A stretch of 59,748 nucleotides of DNA from assembly GCA_003213375.1 (NCBI GenBank), contig QCNA01000002.1:1-59748 (forward strand). The letters run 5' to 3'. Source of the DNA: Prochlorococcus sp. AG-424-A03 (lineage in GTDB: Bacteria; Cyanobacteriota; Cyanobacteriia; PCC-6307; Cyanobiaceae). Positions within the stretch are counted from its first letter, which is position 1, and each line of letters opens with the position of its first letter. The notes under the pieces were generated by a model that was not told the origin of the DNA, did not search any database, and saw nothing but the letters and a program-made list of their open reading frames with translations. Of this stretch, positions 24,095 through 34,830 are shown piece after piece. The position numbers and the translations under genes are program-made.

Positions 24095-25390
24095 ATGAAT
24101 TCATCTTTTAACAAACTTTTAACATTCAAAACTGTGATCACTGCATCAATGATCATCGTTTTTTCTATCAATCTTTTGTTTATTGAAAGAGTAGATGCTC
24201 TTAGTAATAGCAGGCAATTAGTACTTGACGCTTGGACCTTGGTAAACGAAGGTTTTTATGATCCAGAAAAGTTTGATGAAATCCAATGGAAAAGAATTAG
24301 ACAAAAAACATTACAGAAACAAATTGAAACAAGTGAAGAGGCTTTTTCCGCAATTGAGGATATGTTAAAACCACTAGACGATCCTTACACAAGAGTTTTA
24401 CGCCCAAAAGATTATGAACTACTGAAATCAAGTAATTTTGGGAGTGAAATTAATGGTGTTGGGCTGCAATTAGGTGAAGATGATAACAATAAAGTTAAAG
24501 TAATCTCTACTCTTGGGGGTTCGCCAGCTGAAGAAGCTGGGATAGTAAGCGGGGATTTGATAGAGAAAGTGGACGGAATCTCATCAGAAAAATTAGGCCT
24601 TGCAAGTACTGCCTCTAAATTAAGAGGTGAATCAGGGACAAAAGTTTTAGTTGAAGTATCTTCGGAATCAGGAGAAATTAGGGAAGTCGATCTTGAGAGG
24701 AGATCAGTAGATCTCAGACCAGTTAGAACAAAAAGATTAAGAGACGAGTCTCACACAATCGGATATTTAAGGATAACTCAATTCAGCGAAAGCGTCCCAA
24801 AAAAAGTTGAAGAGGCACTTCAAGAGTTAAAAGAGAAAGAAGTTGAGGGCTTGATCTTGGATCTTAGAAATAATTCAGGGGGACTAGTAAGCTCAGGAAT
24901 AGCAGTTGCAGACTCATTATTGAGTGAGAAACCTGTAGTGGAGACGAAAGATAGAAATGGAATCAAAGACGCAATTATTTCTCAAAAAGAGACATCTTTT
25001 GATGGACCAATGGTGACTTTAGTAAATAAAGGTACTGCAAGTGCCAGTGAAATACTTGCTGGTTCTTTACAAGATAATGAGAGGTCAATTCTTATGGGGG
25101 AACAAACTTATGGAAAAGGTTTAATTCAATCCCTAAAAAGTTTGGGAGAAGATAGTGGTATTGCTATAACAGTGGCTAGTTACTTAACTCCCAACGGTAA
25201 TAATATTCAAGGCCAAGGTATGACCCCTGACAAATTACTTGATCTACCTGATGCAAGTGATTATGGAAGTACTGAAGATAAATGGGTGAGGAATGCAGAA
25301 TTATTTTTGGGGTCGCTTCTAGAAAAAGAAGAAGTCTCAGTTCAAGCAATTGAATTAAACAAAGAAGAAATTAAATCTTTAAATGGCTAA
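24095..25390 (+). CDS. ctpA: carboxyl-terminal processing protease (S41 family, D1 processing)
   Basis: PDZ domain, EGLILDLRNNSGGLV, NKGTASASEILAGSLQDN catalytic region. Confidence 0.93.
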   Translation: MNSSFNKLLTFKTVITASMIIVFSINLLFIERVDALSNSRQLVLDAWTLVNEGFYDPEKFDEIQWKRIRQKTLQKQIETSEEAFSAIEDMLKPLDDPYTRVLRPKDYELLKSSNFGSEINGVGLQLGEDDNNKVKVISTLGGSPAEEAGIVSGDLIEKVDGISSEKLGLASTASKLRGESGTKVLVEVSSESGEIREVDLERRSVDLRPVRTKRLRDESHTIGYLRITQFSESVPKKVEEALQELKEKEVEGLILDLRNNSGGLVSSGIAVADSLLSEKPVVETKDRNGIKDAIISQKETSFDGPMVTLVNKGTASASEILAGSLQDNERSILMGEQTYGKGLIQSLKSLGEDSGIAITVASYLTPNGNNIQGQGMTPDKLLDLPDASDYGSTEDKWVRNAELFLGSLLEKEEVSVQAIELNKEEIKSLNG

Positions 25391-25393
25391 AGA

Positions 25394-26680
25394 TTGAAAA
25401 TAAAAAATCTTAAAAATATGAGTATTAAAAGAATTTTTCATGACCCAATTCATAAAGAAATAGTATTTGATGCAGGAAAGCCAGAAGAATTAATGATTAT
25501 GGAATTAATTGATACAGTTGCTTTTCAAAGACTAAGAAGGATAAAACAACTTGGAGCGGCATCATTACTTTTTCATGGTGCAGAATCAAGTAGATTTACT
25601 CACTCAATTGGGGTTTTTTGTATAGCTAGAAAAATATACAAGAAATTAATTGAAAGTAAATCTTCATTTTGTGAAAATAAATTTGTTCTTTATGGAGCAG
25701 CTTTACTACATGATTTAGGTCATGGACCTTTAAGCCATACCAGTGAAAAAATATTCAACCATGATCACGAAGAATGGTCTAAAAACTTAGTTAAAAATTA
25801 TTTTCCAATAAATTCAATCCTCAAAAAGTATGACAACGAATTACCCAGAAAAATTGGTGAATTATTTCAATCAAAACAACTATTTTCAAAACCTTTAAAA
25901 ACATTAATAAGTAGTGAGATAGATTGCGATCGTCTCGATTATCTTTTGCGTGATAGTTACAACACAGGTACTAATTATGGCTTAGTAGATTTAGAGAGAA
26001 TAATTTCAGCTCTTACCTTCTCGCCTGATGGGAGTATCGGAATCAAACCAAAAGGTGTGATCGCTATTGAGCATTTCCTTGTACTTAGAAACTTGATGTA
26101 TAGAACAATCTACAATCACAGGATAAACGAAATATCAACGTGGATTCTTGAAAAAATATTACACACAATAAAACATAATTATGAAAAGAATATTTGGTTA
26201 GATAATTCTCTACATAAATTGATTTTTTCACCTTCAAAGGTTGATTTTGATGATTTCATAAGAAATGATGATGTAACCTTTTATTATCATCTAATTAGAT
26301 GGAAAGATGAATCATTTGAACCACTTTCTACACTATGCAAAATGTTTATTGACAGAGATTTATTAAAGGCATCAGACATAAGTTTTTTAAGTAAGATGAA
26401 TAGATTAAAAATCCTTGCATTTGCCTCAAAATTATGTGTAAAGAATGGTTATGATTCAGAAATATTTTGCGGGATTAAGGAAAGGTCTTTTAAAGGTTTT
26501 GAATCTAATAATGCACTAAAAATATGGGACGGCACTTATCAAAGCGCATTAGAAAATAGTTCTGCATTAATAAAAACTTTAATGAGATCCGAGGAAATCT
26601 CTTATATTATTTATCCAGATGTGATCAAAAATGAAGTCAAAAATGAAATTTCATTAATAAAAAACAATTCCAAGATTTAA
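25394..26680 (+). CDS. HD-domain phosphohydrolase (SAMHD1/dNTPase-like)
   Basis: RIFHDPIHKEI, RFTHSIGV, LLHDLGHGPLSHTSE HD signature; SSEIDCDRLDYLLRDS. Confidence 0.9.
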   Translation: MKIKNLKNMSIKRIFHDPIHKEIVFDAGKPEELMIMELIDTVAFQRLRRIKQLGAASLLFHGAESSRFTHSIGVFCIARKIYKKLIESKSSFCENKFVLYGAALLHDLGHGPLSHTSEKIFNHDHEEWSKNLVKNYFPINSILKKYDNELPRKIGELFQSKQLFSKPLKTLISSEIDCDRLDYLLRDSYNTGTNYGLVDLERIISALTFSPDGSIGIKPKGVIAIEHFLVLRNLMYRTIYNHRINEISTWILEKILHTIKHNYEKNIWLDNSLHKLIFSPSKVDFDDFIRNDDVTFYYHLIRWKDESFEPLSTLCKMFIDRDLLKASDISFLSKMNRLKILAFASKLCVKNGYDSEIFCGIKERSFKGFESNNALKIWDGTYQSALENSSALIKTLMRSEEISYIIYPDVIKNEVKNEISLIKNNSKI

Positions 26681-26686
26681 TTCTCA

Positions 26687-27349
26687 ATGGAAATCGTTTT
26701 AGAAAACAATAAAAGTAAATATTTAGAAATTTTTTCTTTGTTAGATTTAGATAATATCAATGAAACTTTTAAAGGATTTTCTTCCATTAAGGAACCTTTA
26801 AAAGCAAAAATTTTCGCAGTAAATGAGTCAATAAGTTCTCATCAATTTTCAAAATTAAAAAATCATTTTGACAAAATTAATATTTGTTTATTATGCATTT
26901 ACTCAAATAATAGAGAAACAATCCTGAGTGGAAAGTCTTTAAAAATAGATTCAGTTTTTATAGAGGAGCAAAAGATTAAAAATAAGTTACTATTATTCAA
27001 TTCAAAAAAGAAAGACGATATTCTTCACAAAGGAACAGTACGATCGGGTGAAAGAATATCTTCAAATGGAAACCTATGCATTATTGGAGACGTTAACCCA
27101 GGAGCAATAGTTTCCGCTAAGAAAAATATTTATGTTTGGGGCAAATTACTAGGAATCGCATTCGCAGGGAAAAGTGGAAATAAAAATGCCTCTATTGCAT
27201 CACTTTATCTACACCCTTTACAGTTAAGAATTGCAGATGTGATAGCTATTGGACCAAAGGATAAGCCCAAAAATTGTTATCCAGAAGTTGCGGTAATAGA
27301 TAAACAAACAATAATTATCAAACCCCACTTAATCGAAAATAAAAATTAA
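26687..27349 (+). CDS. minC: septum site-determining protein MinC
   Basis: C-terminal GTVRSGERISSNGNLCIIGDVNPGAIVSAKKNIYVWGKLLG; directly upstream of minD. Confidence 0.93.
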   Translation: MEIVLENNKSKYLEIFSLLDLDNINETFKGFSSIKEPLKAKIFAVNESISSHQFSKLKNHFDKINICLLCIYSNNRETILSGKSLKIDSVFIEEQKIKNKLLLFNSKKKDDILHKGTVRSGERISSNGNLCIIGDVNPGAIVSAKKNIYVWGKLLGIAFAGKSGNKNASIASLYLHPLQLRIADVIAIGPKDKPKNCYPEVAVIDKQTIIIKPHLIENKN

Positions 27350-27460
27350 TCAATAATTTGCAATAAATTAATTCAAACTAGATAAATTTAAGAATTACTT
27401 AATCTTTAAAATATTCAACTTTATGCAAGTGGCCTTATTATTTGTAAAATCTTAAAAATC

Positions 27461-28276
27461 GTGGGCAAGAATACTCGCACAATATTAATCTGTTCAGGCA
27501 AAGGAGGGGTTGGCAAAACAACTTTAACTGCAAACCTAGGCATAGCACTTGCTAATAGCGGAGCAACAACTGCTGTATTAGATGCTGATTTTGGCTTAAG
27601 AAATTTAGATCTTCTTCTAGGATTAGAAAATCGAATCATTTATACGGCTCAAGATGTTCTAGACAAGAATTGTCGTCTTGACCAAGCATTAGTTAGACAT
27701 AAAAAGGAACCTAATCTTGCTCTTTTACCTGCTGGAGATCCAAGGATGTTGGATTGGATGAAGCCCGAAGATATGAAAAAAATTAGTGGGCTACTTAGTG
27801 AGAACTTTGATTTTGTCTTAGTAGATTGTCCTGCTGGTGTAGAAGATGGTTTTAAAAATGCTCTAGCAGCCTGTAAAGAAGCTATTGTGGTTACTAATCC
27901 AGAATTATCCGCAGTGCGGGATGCGGATAGAGTAATAGGGATTCTTAATACTTCAGATATTGAGCCTATCCAACTTGTAATTAATAGAGTTCGCCCTAAC
28001 ATGATGGCTAGTCAAGAAATGTTATCCATCGAAGATGTTCAAGGGATCCTTTCTTTGCCTTTATTAGGTATTGTTTTAGAAGATGAACAGGTAATAATAA
28101 GCACAAATAGAGGAGAGCCACTAACACTTTCAGATGGTAGATCTCCTGCAAAAAGATGTTATTTGAATGTTTCTCAAAGACTTACAAATAAAGATGTACC
28201 AATCATCGATCCAAAAAAAGAAGGGAAAAGTCTTAAAGATAAATTCATGAGATTAATGCAAACAAAGGTATTTTAA
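27461..28276 (+). CDS. minD: septum site-determining protein MinD
   Basis: [22 protein letters not shown] deviant Walker A; GTG start. Confidence 0.98.
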   Translation: MGKNTRTILICSGKGGVGKTTLTANLGIALANSGATTAVLDADFGLRNLDLLLGLENRIIYTAQDVLDKNCRLDQALVRHKKEPNLALLPAGDPRMLDWMKPEDMKKISGLLSENFDFVLVDCPAGVEDGFKNALAACKEAIVVTNPELSAVRDADRVIGILNTSDIEPIQLVINRVRPNMMASQEMLSIEDVQGILSLPLLGIVLEDEQVIISTNRGEPLTLSDGRSPAKRCYLNVSQRLTNKDVPIIDPKKEGKSLKDKFMRLMQTKVF

Positions 28277-28277
28277 A

Positions 28278-28622
28278 ATGATGACTCTCAGAGATCTTAT
28301 AAATAAATTACTAGGCAGAGAAACGTCTAGTGCAAATACAGCTAGAGAAAGATTACAACTTGTACTTGCTCATGACAGAGTTGATATGAGTTCCTTAACA
28401 ACTGATCTTCTAGATAAAATGAGGAAAGAGATTCTTGATGTTGTTGCTAAATATGTTGAGATTGATTTTGATGAAGTAGCAGTTAGTTTAGAGACTGAGG
28501 ATAGGATGACTGCATTAGTTGCCAATTTACCAATCAAAAGAACTATTTCAGGAGAAATAAAATTCAAAAAAACTGATAAAACTGATAAAGCTGATAAATC
28601 TAATAAAGATATCAAAAAGTAA
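28278..28622 (+). CDS. minE: cell division topological specificity factor MinE
   Basis: [23 protein letters not shown]...[16 protein letters not shown]. Confidence 0.97.
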   Translation: MMTLRDLINKLLGRETSSANTARERLQLVLAHDRVDMSSLTTDLLDKMRKEILDVVAKYVEIDFDEVAVSLETEDRMTALVANLPIKRTISGEIKFKKTDKTDKADKSNKDIKK

Positions 28623-28687
28623 TAAATTTAAAAAAAGCTAAAAAAATACTGATAATTAACCCTCCCTAATTGTAAGATGAAGAAATT

Positions 28688-28759
28688 GCCGGCTTAGCTC
28701 AGCGGTAGAGCAGCGCTTTTGTAAAGCGAAGGTCATCAGTTCAAATCTGTTAGCCGGCA
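28688..28759 (+). tRNA. tRNA-Thr (anticodon TGT)
   Basis: GCCGGCTTAGCTCAGCGGTAGAGCAGCGCTTTTGTAAAGCGAAGGTCATCAGTTCAAATCTGTTAGCCGGCA. Confidence 0.97.
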
Positions 28760-28770
28760 TTTTGATTGAT

Positions 28771-28938
28771 TTAATTCTGGTCAATATTCTTTACTGAAAA
28801 TAGAAAGAATAAACCTATCAGAGCAATAATAGGAAACAATCTTATTTCGAGGACATATTCTAAAAAAGATGCAAGGGGTTCAAATATCCAATAAGTAGAA
28901 AATTGAATTAATAAAACAAAAAATAACAATAAAAACAT
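28771..28938 (-). CDS. small hydrophobic protein (55 aa) coupled to tsaC
   Basis: MFLLLFFVLLIQFSTYWIFEPLASFLEYVLEIRLFPIIALIGLFFLFSVKNIDQN*; start overlaps upstream stop. Confidence 0.5.
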   Translation of the reverse strand: MFLLLFFVLLIQFSTYWIFEPLASFLEYVLEIRLFPIIALIGLFFLFSVKNIDQN

Positions 28939-29519
28939 TAATGCAATTCCCTAACTGATACTTCTCCTTCTCTAATCAGTCTCCAATCTCCACTTTTCTT
29001 CCAAAATATAATAGTACTAGCTTTCCCACTTCTTTTCCCCCAGGGGATAGGGCCCAAAATTTTTACAGAAGGAAAGTCTAGAGCAATCCCTTCAACTGTA
29101 GTTGATCCTTTAAAACCTGAAATATTTGCACTTGAAGTTAACAATGGGCCTGTTTCTCTTATGAGAGATTGAGCCATATATGAATTTGGAATCCTCATCC
29201 CAAGAGTAAGATCATTGCTTGTGAGGATTGTAGTCTGCTTTTCTGAAGCAGGAATAACCATTGTCAGAGCTCCAGGCCAATATTTTGAAGCTATATTTTC
29301 GTAATCTTCTTTAGCTGATTCGTGAACATAATCGATTAATTGTTTGTATTCTGATCCCATGATAATTAAGGGTTTGTCTCTATCTCTTTTTTTAAACTTA
29401 TAAATAGTATTTGAAAATTGTGGCAAGCATCCAATTGCAGGTAATGTATCAGTTGGGAAAATTATAGGTAAACCACTTTTAAGAGTCTTCAAGGCGGATT
29501 TGCAGTCTACTATATTCAT
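28938..29519 (-). CDS. tsaC: L-threonylcarbamoyladenylate synthase (YrdC/Sua5/TsaC)
   Basis: IIFPTDTLPAIGC, KKRDRDKPLIIM, LTSSANISG motifs. Confidence 0.93.
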   Translation of the reverse strand: MNIVDCKSALKTLKSGLPIIFPTDTLPAIGCLPQFSNTIYKFKKRDRDKPLIIMGSEYKQLIDYVHESAKEDYENIASKYWPGALTMVIPASEKQTTILTSNDLTLGMRIPNSYMAQSLIRETGPLLTSSANISGFKGSTTVEGIALDFPSVKILGPIPWGKRSGKASTIIFWKKSGDWRLIREGEVSVRELH

Positions 29520-29541
29520 TTAGATATGCACATGTAATAAT

Positions 29542-30411
29542 TTATTTATATCTTCCAATGGTAAACCTACCAATACCTGAGAGGTCTTTCACAATTTCTA
29601 TGGATGTAAATTTATTTTTAAGAAGTATTTGCTTTACTTTTTCACCTTGATCAAAATGATTCTCTAAAATTAGCCAGCCCTTCTCTCTTAAGAATAATGG
29701 TGCTTTTTGTATTATTTTCCTAATATGTTTTAAACCATCTTCGCCGCCTAATAAAGCAACCTTAGGTTCGAAATTTTTAACTTCTTTAGGTAATTTTTCA
29801 TAGGTATCGTTAGGAATATATGGCGGGTTTGAAATAGCGAGATCTAATTTTCCTTTAAAGCTTTCAAGAGGTGACCACCAATTTCCACAGTAAAATTTCA
29901 AATTCGATTGTTTGGAAGAATTTATAAAATTTTCATTGGCTATTTCTAATGCGTCTTCATCTATATCAGTTGCTACTCCATCGCTCGATGGATAAGCCAA
30001 TGCCATAGCAATACTTATAGCGCCTGAACCAGTCCCTAATTCAGCAAAAAATAATTTTTCTGACTTCTTTGGAAATATATTGAAGACAATATCTACTACA
30101 AGTTCTGTCTCTGGTCTCGGAATAAGTACTTTATTTGTAACTTTTAATTTTAAGTCTCTCCAAAAAGTTATTCCACAAAGGTATTGAATTGGGCAAGATT
30201 TTAACAAATGATCATCCCATACAGATTCCAAAAAATCTAAATTTTTTTTTAAATGTAATTTTCCTGCAAGATTTATACTAATTAGGTTTAGATCATTAGA
30301 GGATACCCCGCCTATACATTCAAGTAAAAAAGCAAAGGATTGTTGATCGCCTCCTTTAGAAAGTTGCTTTTTTTTCCAAATTAATAATTCTTCTAAAGAA
30401 ATGCTAAGCAT
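29542..30411 (-). CDS. prmC: release factor glutamine N5-methyltransferase
   Basis: LIPRPETELVVDIV, ELGTGSGAISIAMA, AISNPPYIPNDTY. Confidence 0.96.
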   Translation of the reverse strand: MLSISLEELLIWKKKQLSKGGDQQSFAFLLECIGGVSSNDLNLISINLAGKLHLKKNLDFLESVWDDHLLKSCPIQYLCGITFWRDLKLKVTNKVLIPRPETELVVDIVFNIFPKKSEKLFFAELGTGSGAISIAMALAYPSSDGVATDIDEDALEIANENFINSSKQSNLKFYCGNWWSPLESFKGKLDLAISNPPYIPNDTYEKLPKEVKNFEPKVALLGGEDGLKHIRKIIQKAPLFLREKGWLILENHFDQGEKVKQILLKNKFTSIEIVKDLSGIGRFTIGRYK

Positions 30412-30422
30412 TTATTAAAGCT

Positions 30423-30575
30423 TTAGCGTTTAGGCCCAAGCCTACCTTTACTTGAGTCAGAGTAGAAGCTTGATTTTTCACCATCTTGAGTAGAAATAAA
30501 TAAACCTATTAGGAATATCGTTGGCACCCCTACAAATAAAAGACTAGCTACGAATCCAAAGTTAGTTGTTTCCAT
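30423..30575 (-). CDS. psbM: photosystem II protein PsbM with C-terminal extension
   Basis: METTNFGFVASLLFVGVPTIFLIGLFISTQDGEKSSFYSDSSKGRLGPKR*. Confidence 0.9.
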   Translation of the reverse strand: METTNFGFVASLLFVGVPTIFLIGLFISTQDGEKSSFYSDSSKGRLGPKR

Positions 30576-30680
30576 TTAATTAATAGTTCTATACTTAATT
30601 AATAAGACTATAGACATATAACTTGGAATAAAGTGGAAAAATAAACAAATTTTATAAACTGATTAACAGTCTTAAACAAT

Positions 30681-31043
30681 TTAGCGAGGTAATTTTTTAT
30701 TTTCACTAATTTTTTTTAATTCTTCCAAATTTGAGGGAGGGGATTGTGGTTTTGTTAAAATCACTGAAGAGGATTTAATCAATGTTTGGCATGCAAGTCG
30801 CCAATTTTCTGGTCTATTTTTTAGTTTTTCTTCTTCAACGGATGTAAGAGGGCTCAAAGAATTTTTGTTTCCACCTTCAACTGAAATAAAACAAGTACTA
30901 CATTGTCCTGCCCCGCCGCAATTTCCTAAAATACCTTTCAATCCATAAAGTTGTAAGTTTTCTTTCATAACCAATTCTCTTAAATTTTCTCCAGGGTTAC
31001 ATTGGACTTCTAAATCCTCACGGATAAATCTGATAGTTGCCAT
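30681..31043 (-). CDS. 2Fe-2S ferredoxin
   Basis: NCGGAGQCSTCFISVEGG...C cluster-binding motif. Confidence 0.93.
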   Translation of the reverse strand: MATIRFIREDLEVQCNPGENLRELVMKENLQLYGLKGILGNCGGAGQCSTCFISVEGGNKNSLSPLTSVEEEKLKNRPENWRLACQTLIKSSSVILTKPQSPPSNLEELKKISENKKLPR

Positions 31044-31267
31044 TTTTTTAGTTATTTTTCTTATTTTGGCGTTTTACTTTGAGAATTGTGACCAAAATAT
31101 TAACAATTTTTAGCTAAAAATTCCTTGTAAACTCAGTCTAGCAAACTGATTTGCCCAATTTTTGCAAGAAAATAAATTTATTTACAAAAATCCCTCAAAG
31201 CCAAAAAAACCCTTACTATCGTGATGTTTAGCTGTTTTTATTCAGCATAGTTACTAGAAATTAACCG

Positions 31268-32791
31268 ATGGGATTGCCTTGGTATCGAGTTCACACGGTA
31301 GTTATTAATGACCCAGGTCGACTACTCGCTGTGCATCTTATGCATACTGCATTATTAGCCGGCTGGGCCGGTTCTATGGCTCTTTATGAATTAGCCATTT
31401 TTGATCCTTCTGATGCTGTTCTCAATCCAATGTGGAGACAGGGGATGTACGTTATGCCTTTCATGGCAAGACTTGGTATCACAAGTAGTTGGAACGGATG
31501 GGATATTACGGGTGCTACAGGAGTTGATCCTGGATTCTGGAGTTTTGAAGGTGTTGCAGCAGCACACATAGTATTTAGTGGGCTACTGATGTTGGCTTCT
31601 ATTTGGCATTGGACATACTGGGATTTGGATCTCTGGGAAGATTCAAGAACTGGCGAACCTGCTCTTGATTTGCCAAGAATATTTGGAATTCACCTTCTCC
31701 TAGCTGGACTTACATGCTTTGGTTTTGGAGCTTTTCATTGTGCAAATGTAGGGATTTGGGTTTCTGATCCTTATGGCTTAACTGGTCATGTAGAACCTGT
31801 AGCACCTTCCTGGGGAGTAGAAGGCTTTAACCCCTTTAATCCAGGAGGAATTGTTGCTAATCATATTGCTGCTGGACTTATGGGAATTATTGGGGGGATT
31901 TTCCACATCACCAATAGACCCGGAGAAAGACTTTACAGAGCATTAAAACTTGGAAGTCTTGAAGGAGTTCTAGCTAGTGCTTTAGCTGCTGTTTTATTTG
32001 TTTCTTTCGTTGTTGCAGGAACAATGTGGTACGGTTCAGCGACTACTCCAGTCGAATTATTTGGTCCTACCAGATATCAATGGGATTCCGGCTATTTCAA
32101 GACTGAAATTAATAGGAGGGTTCAAGCTGCAATTGATGATGGTGCCACTAAAGAAGAGGCATATGCATCTATTCCAGAGAAACTAGCCTTCTATGATTAT
32201 GTTGGCAATAGTCCTGCAAAAGGGGGGCTATTCAGAGTTGGAGCTCTCGTTAATGGAGACGGTTTACCAACTGGTTGGCAAGGTCATATTTCGTTTCAAG
32301 ACAAAGAAGGTAATGAGTTAGAAGTTAGAAGAATACCTAATTTCTTTGAAAACTTTCCTGTCATCCTTGAAGATAAAGAGGGTAATGTAAGAGCAGATAT
32401 TCCGTTTAGAAGAGCTGAAGCAAAGTATTCATTTGAACAGACTGGAATTACTGCAACTATCTATGGAGGAGATCTCAATGGTCAAACATTTACTGATCCT
32501 GCAGTAGTTAAAAGACTAGCTAGAAAGGCTCAACTTGGAGAAGCATTCAAGTTTGACAGAGAGACTTATAAATCTGATGGTGTATTCCGAAGCTCACCAA
32601 GAGCGTGGTTTACATATGCACATTTATGTTTCGGATTGCTATTCTTGTTTGGCCACTGGTGGCATGCTTCAAGAACTCTTTACAGAAATTCCTTTGCTGG
32701 TATTGATGCTGAGATTGGCGACCAAGTTGAATTTGGTTTATTCAAGAAGCTTGGCGACGAAACCACAAGAAGAATCCCAGGAAGGGTTTAA
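31268..32791 (+). CDS. psbB: photosystem II CP47 chlorophyll apoprotein
   Basis: [43 protein letters not shown]... Confidence 0.99.
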   Translation: MGLPWYRVHTVVINDPGRLLAVHLMHTALLAGWAGSMALYELAIFDPSDAVLNPMWRQGMYVMPFMARLGITSSWNGWDITGATGVDPGFWSFEGVAAAHIVFSGLLMLASIWHWTYWDLDLWEDSRTGEPALDLPRIFGIHLLLAGLTCFGFGAFHCANVGIWVSDPYGLTGHVEPVAPSWGVEGFNPFNPGGIVANHIAAGLMGIIGGIFHITNRPGERLYRALKLGSLEGVLASALAAVLFVSFVVAGTMWYGSATTPVELFGPTRYQWDSGYFKTEINRRVQAAIDDGATKEEAYASIPEKLAFYDYVGNSPAKGGLFRVGALVNGDGLPTGWQGHISFQDKEGNELEVRRIPNFFENFPVILEDKEGNVRADIPFRRAEAKYSFEQTGITATIYGGDLNGQTFTDPAVVKRLARKAQLGEAFKFDRETYKSDGVFRSSPRAWFTYAHLCFGLLFLFGHWWHASRTLYRNSFAGIDAEIGDQVEFGLFKKLGDETTRRIPGRV

Positions 32792-32814
32792 ACTAAACTT
32801 TATTACTTAATCTT

Positions 32815-32913
32815 ATGGAAGCTTTCGCTTACGTTCTTATTTTAACTCTCGCAGTTGTAACGTTATTCTTTGCTGTCGCCTTTAGAGACCCACCTAAATT
32901 TGACAGAAAATGA
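32815..32913 (+). CDS. psbT: photosystem II protein PsbT
   Basis: [32 protein letters not shown]. Confidence 0.97.
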   Translation: MEAFAYVLILTLAVVTLFFAVAFRDPPKFDRK

Positions 32914-32921
32914 ACCAAGAA

Positions 32922-32951
32922 AAAAAACCTCTTTAACAAGAGGTTTTTTTG
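32922..32951 (+). terminator. Rho-independent terminator after psbB-psbT
   Basis: AAAAAACCTCTT-TAAC-AAGAGGTTTTTTT. Confidence 0.85.
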
Positions 32952-33012
32952 TACTTTTCATAATTAGGATATTACTCTACTATTAGAGTTGAAGCGCATC
33001 TTATTTCACCAC

Positions 33013-33492
33013 ATGCAGTGTCCAACCTGTCAAAACACAGATAGCAGAGTTTTGGAATCAAGATCTGCTGATAGTGGGAAAAGTGTCCGGAGAAGGAGAG
33101 AGTGCTTAAATTGTAGTTTTAGATTTACAACTTATGAAAGAGTGGAATCAATGCCAGTCTCAGTTATAAAGAAAGATGGTGGCAGAGAATTATTTGATAA
33201 ACAAAAATTATTTACTGGTATATCAAGAGCATGCGAAAAGACCAACTTCAGTAGTGAAGCAATTATTAATTTCGTAGATGGGATTGAATCACAAATTGTT
33301 CAAGACTCCAATAAAGATATTAAATCTTCACAAATCGGAGAATTAATACTTAAAAATCTTAGGAAAGAAAACGAAGTCGCTTATATAAGATTCGCCTCAG
33401 TTTACAGAAAATTTAATGGGGTAAAAGATTTTATTTCTACTCTTGAATCTCTAAAGGGAAGTTCGAAAAACCAATTAGCTTCAATTTCATAA
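33013..33492 (+). CDS. nrdR: transcriptional repressor NrdR
   Basis: [45 protein letters not shown]. Confidence 0.97.
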   Translation: MQCPTCQNTDSRVLESRSADSGKSVRRRRECLNCSFRFTTYERVESMPVSVIKKDGGRELFDKQKLFTGISRACEKTNFSSEAIINFVDGIESQIVQDSNKDIKSSQIGELILKNLRKENEVAYIRFASVYRKFNGVKDFISTLESLKGSSKNQLASIS

Positions 33493-33601
33493 AATTCAGC
33501 ATCTTAAAGTGTAGAATACATATCACAAATGTTTTTTGCTATTGGTTTGCAGGCTAGTAGCATTCCTTTCTAACTACCTTAGGTAGTCTGCGATACAACA
33601 C

Positions 33602-34693
33602 ATGAACGAAAATTCTTCCCAAACCATTAAAGAACTTTCCGAGGATAAAGAAATTAAAGATTCGTCTGAGTTAGAAAATGATTCAGCATCTCAAAATGAG
33701 GAGGATTTATCATTTGAGAAGAGTGATATACCTTCAGCAGATTCTTCCTCTAGCAGAACAAATTCGGATTTTGACAACGCAGGGTTCACACAAGAAGAAT
33801 TCGCATCATTATTGGGTAAGTATGACTATAATTTTAAACCTGGCGATCTAGTTAAAGGTACAGTTTTTGCTCTAGAGCCCAAAGGAGCCATGATAGATAT
33901 AGGGGCAAAAACAGCTGCTTTTATGCCAGTTCAGGAGGTTTCAATAAATAGAGTTGAAGGTCTTAATGATGTTTTACAACCTTCAGAAAGTAGAGAATTT
34001 TTCATAATGAGCGAGGAAAATGAAGATGGCCAATTAGCTCTTTCCATTAGAAGAATTGAATATCAGAGAGCATGGGAAAGGGTTAGACAACTCCAAAAAG
34101 AGGATGCAACTATATATTCTGAAGTTTTTGCAACAAACAGAGGCGGAGCTCTTGTTAGGGTAGAAGGCTTGAGAGGTTTCATCCCAGGCTCTCATATCAG
34201 TGCTCGAAAAATTAAAGATGACTTAGAAGGTGAATATTTACCTTTAAAATTTCTTGAAGTTGATGAAGAGAGAAATAGATTAGTACTAAGTCATAGAAGA
34301 GCTTTAGTTGAGAAAAAAATGAACAGACTTGAAGTGGGCGAAGTCGTTGTTGGTTCTGTAAAAGGTATTAAACCTTATGGAGCATTTATTGATATTGGTG
34401 GAGTTAGTGGTCTATTACACATTTCTGAGATTAGTCATGAACATATTGAGACTCCTCATAATGTTTTGAATGTGAATGACCAAATGAAAGTTATGATAAT
34501 TGACCTTGACTCAGAAAGAGGACGAATTTCATTATCTACTAAAGCACTTGAACCTGAACCAGGCGATATGCTAACTGATCCTCAAAAAGTTTTTAGTAAA
34601 GCTGAAGAAATGGCTGCAAAATACAAACAAATGTTATTTGAACAGACTGACGATAATGAAGGAATCCCCACAGCAACAGCTGAAACAGTATAA
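33602..34693 (+). CDS. rpsA: 30S ribosomal protein S1
   Basis: Three S1 domains: GDLVKGTVFALEPKGAMIDIGAKTAAFMP, GGALVRVEGLRGFIPGSH, GEVVVGSVKGIKPYGAFIDIGGVSGLLHISEIS. Confidence 0.96.
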   Translation: MNENSSQTIKELSEDKEIKDSSELENDSASQNEEDLSFEKSDIPSADSSSSRTNSDFDNAGFTQEEFASLLGKYDYNFKPGDLVKGTVFALEPKGAMIDIGAKTAAFMPVQEVSINRVEGLNDVLQPSESREFFIMSEENEDGQLALSIRRIEYQRAWERVRQLQKEDATIYSEVFATNRGGALVRVEGLRGFIPGSHISARKIKDDLEGEYLPLKFLEVDEERNRLVLSHRRALVEKKMNRLEVGEVVVGSVKGIKPYGAFIDIGGVSGLLHISEISHEHIETPHNVLNVNDQMKVMIIDLDSERGRISLSTKALEPEPGDMLTDPQKVFSKAEEMAAKYKQMLFEQTDDNEGIPTATAETV

Positions 34694-34830
34694 ATTTACT
34701 TATTTATTTTGTTTACGAATATCAGAATTTAAGTCTAATTATGCTTTTATAAGTATTATTTAATTTACAATAATTGATTTGTGACGATAATCTAATTTAG
34801 GATAAAATCTAATTTCAAAATTATTTTTAG

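Noticed and set aside
27421-28615. Minus-strand ORFs at 27421, 27649 and 28370
   Set aside because: Antisense to minD and minE
31384-32810. ORFs at 31384(-), 31998(+) and 32535(+)
   Set aside because: Alternative frames within psbB
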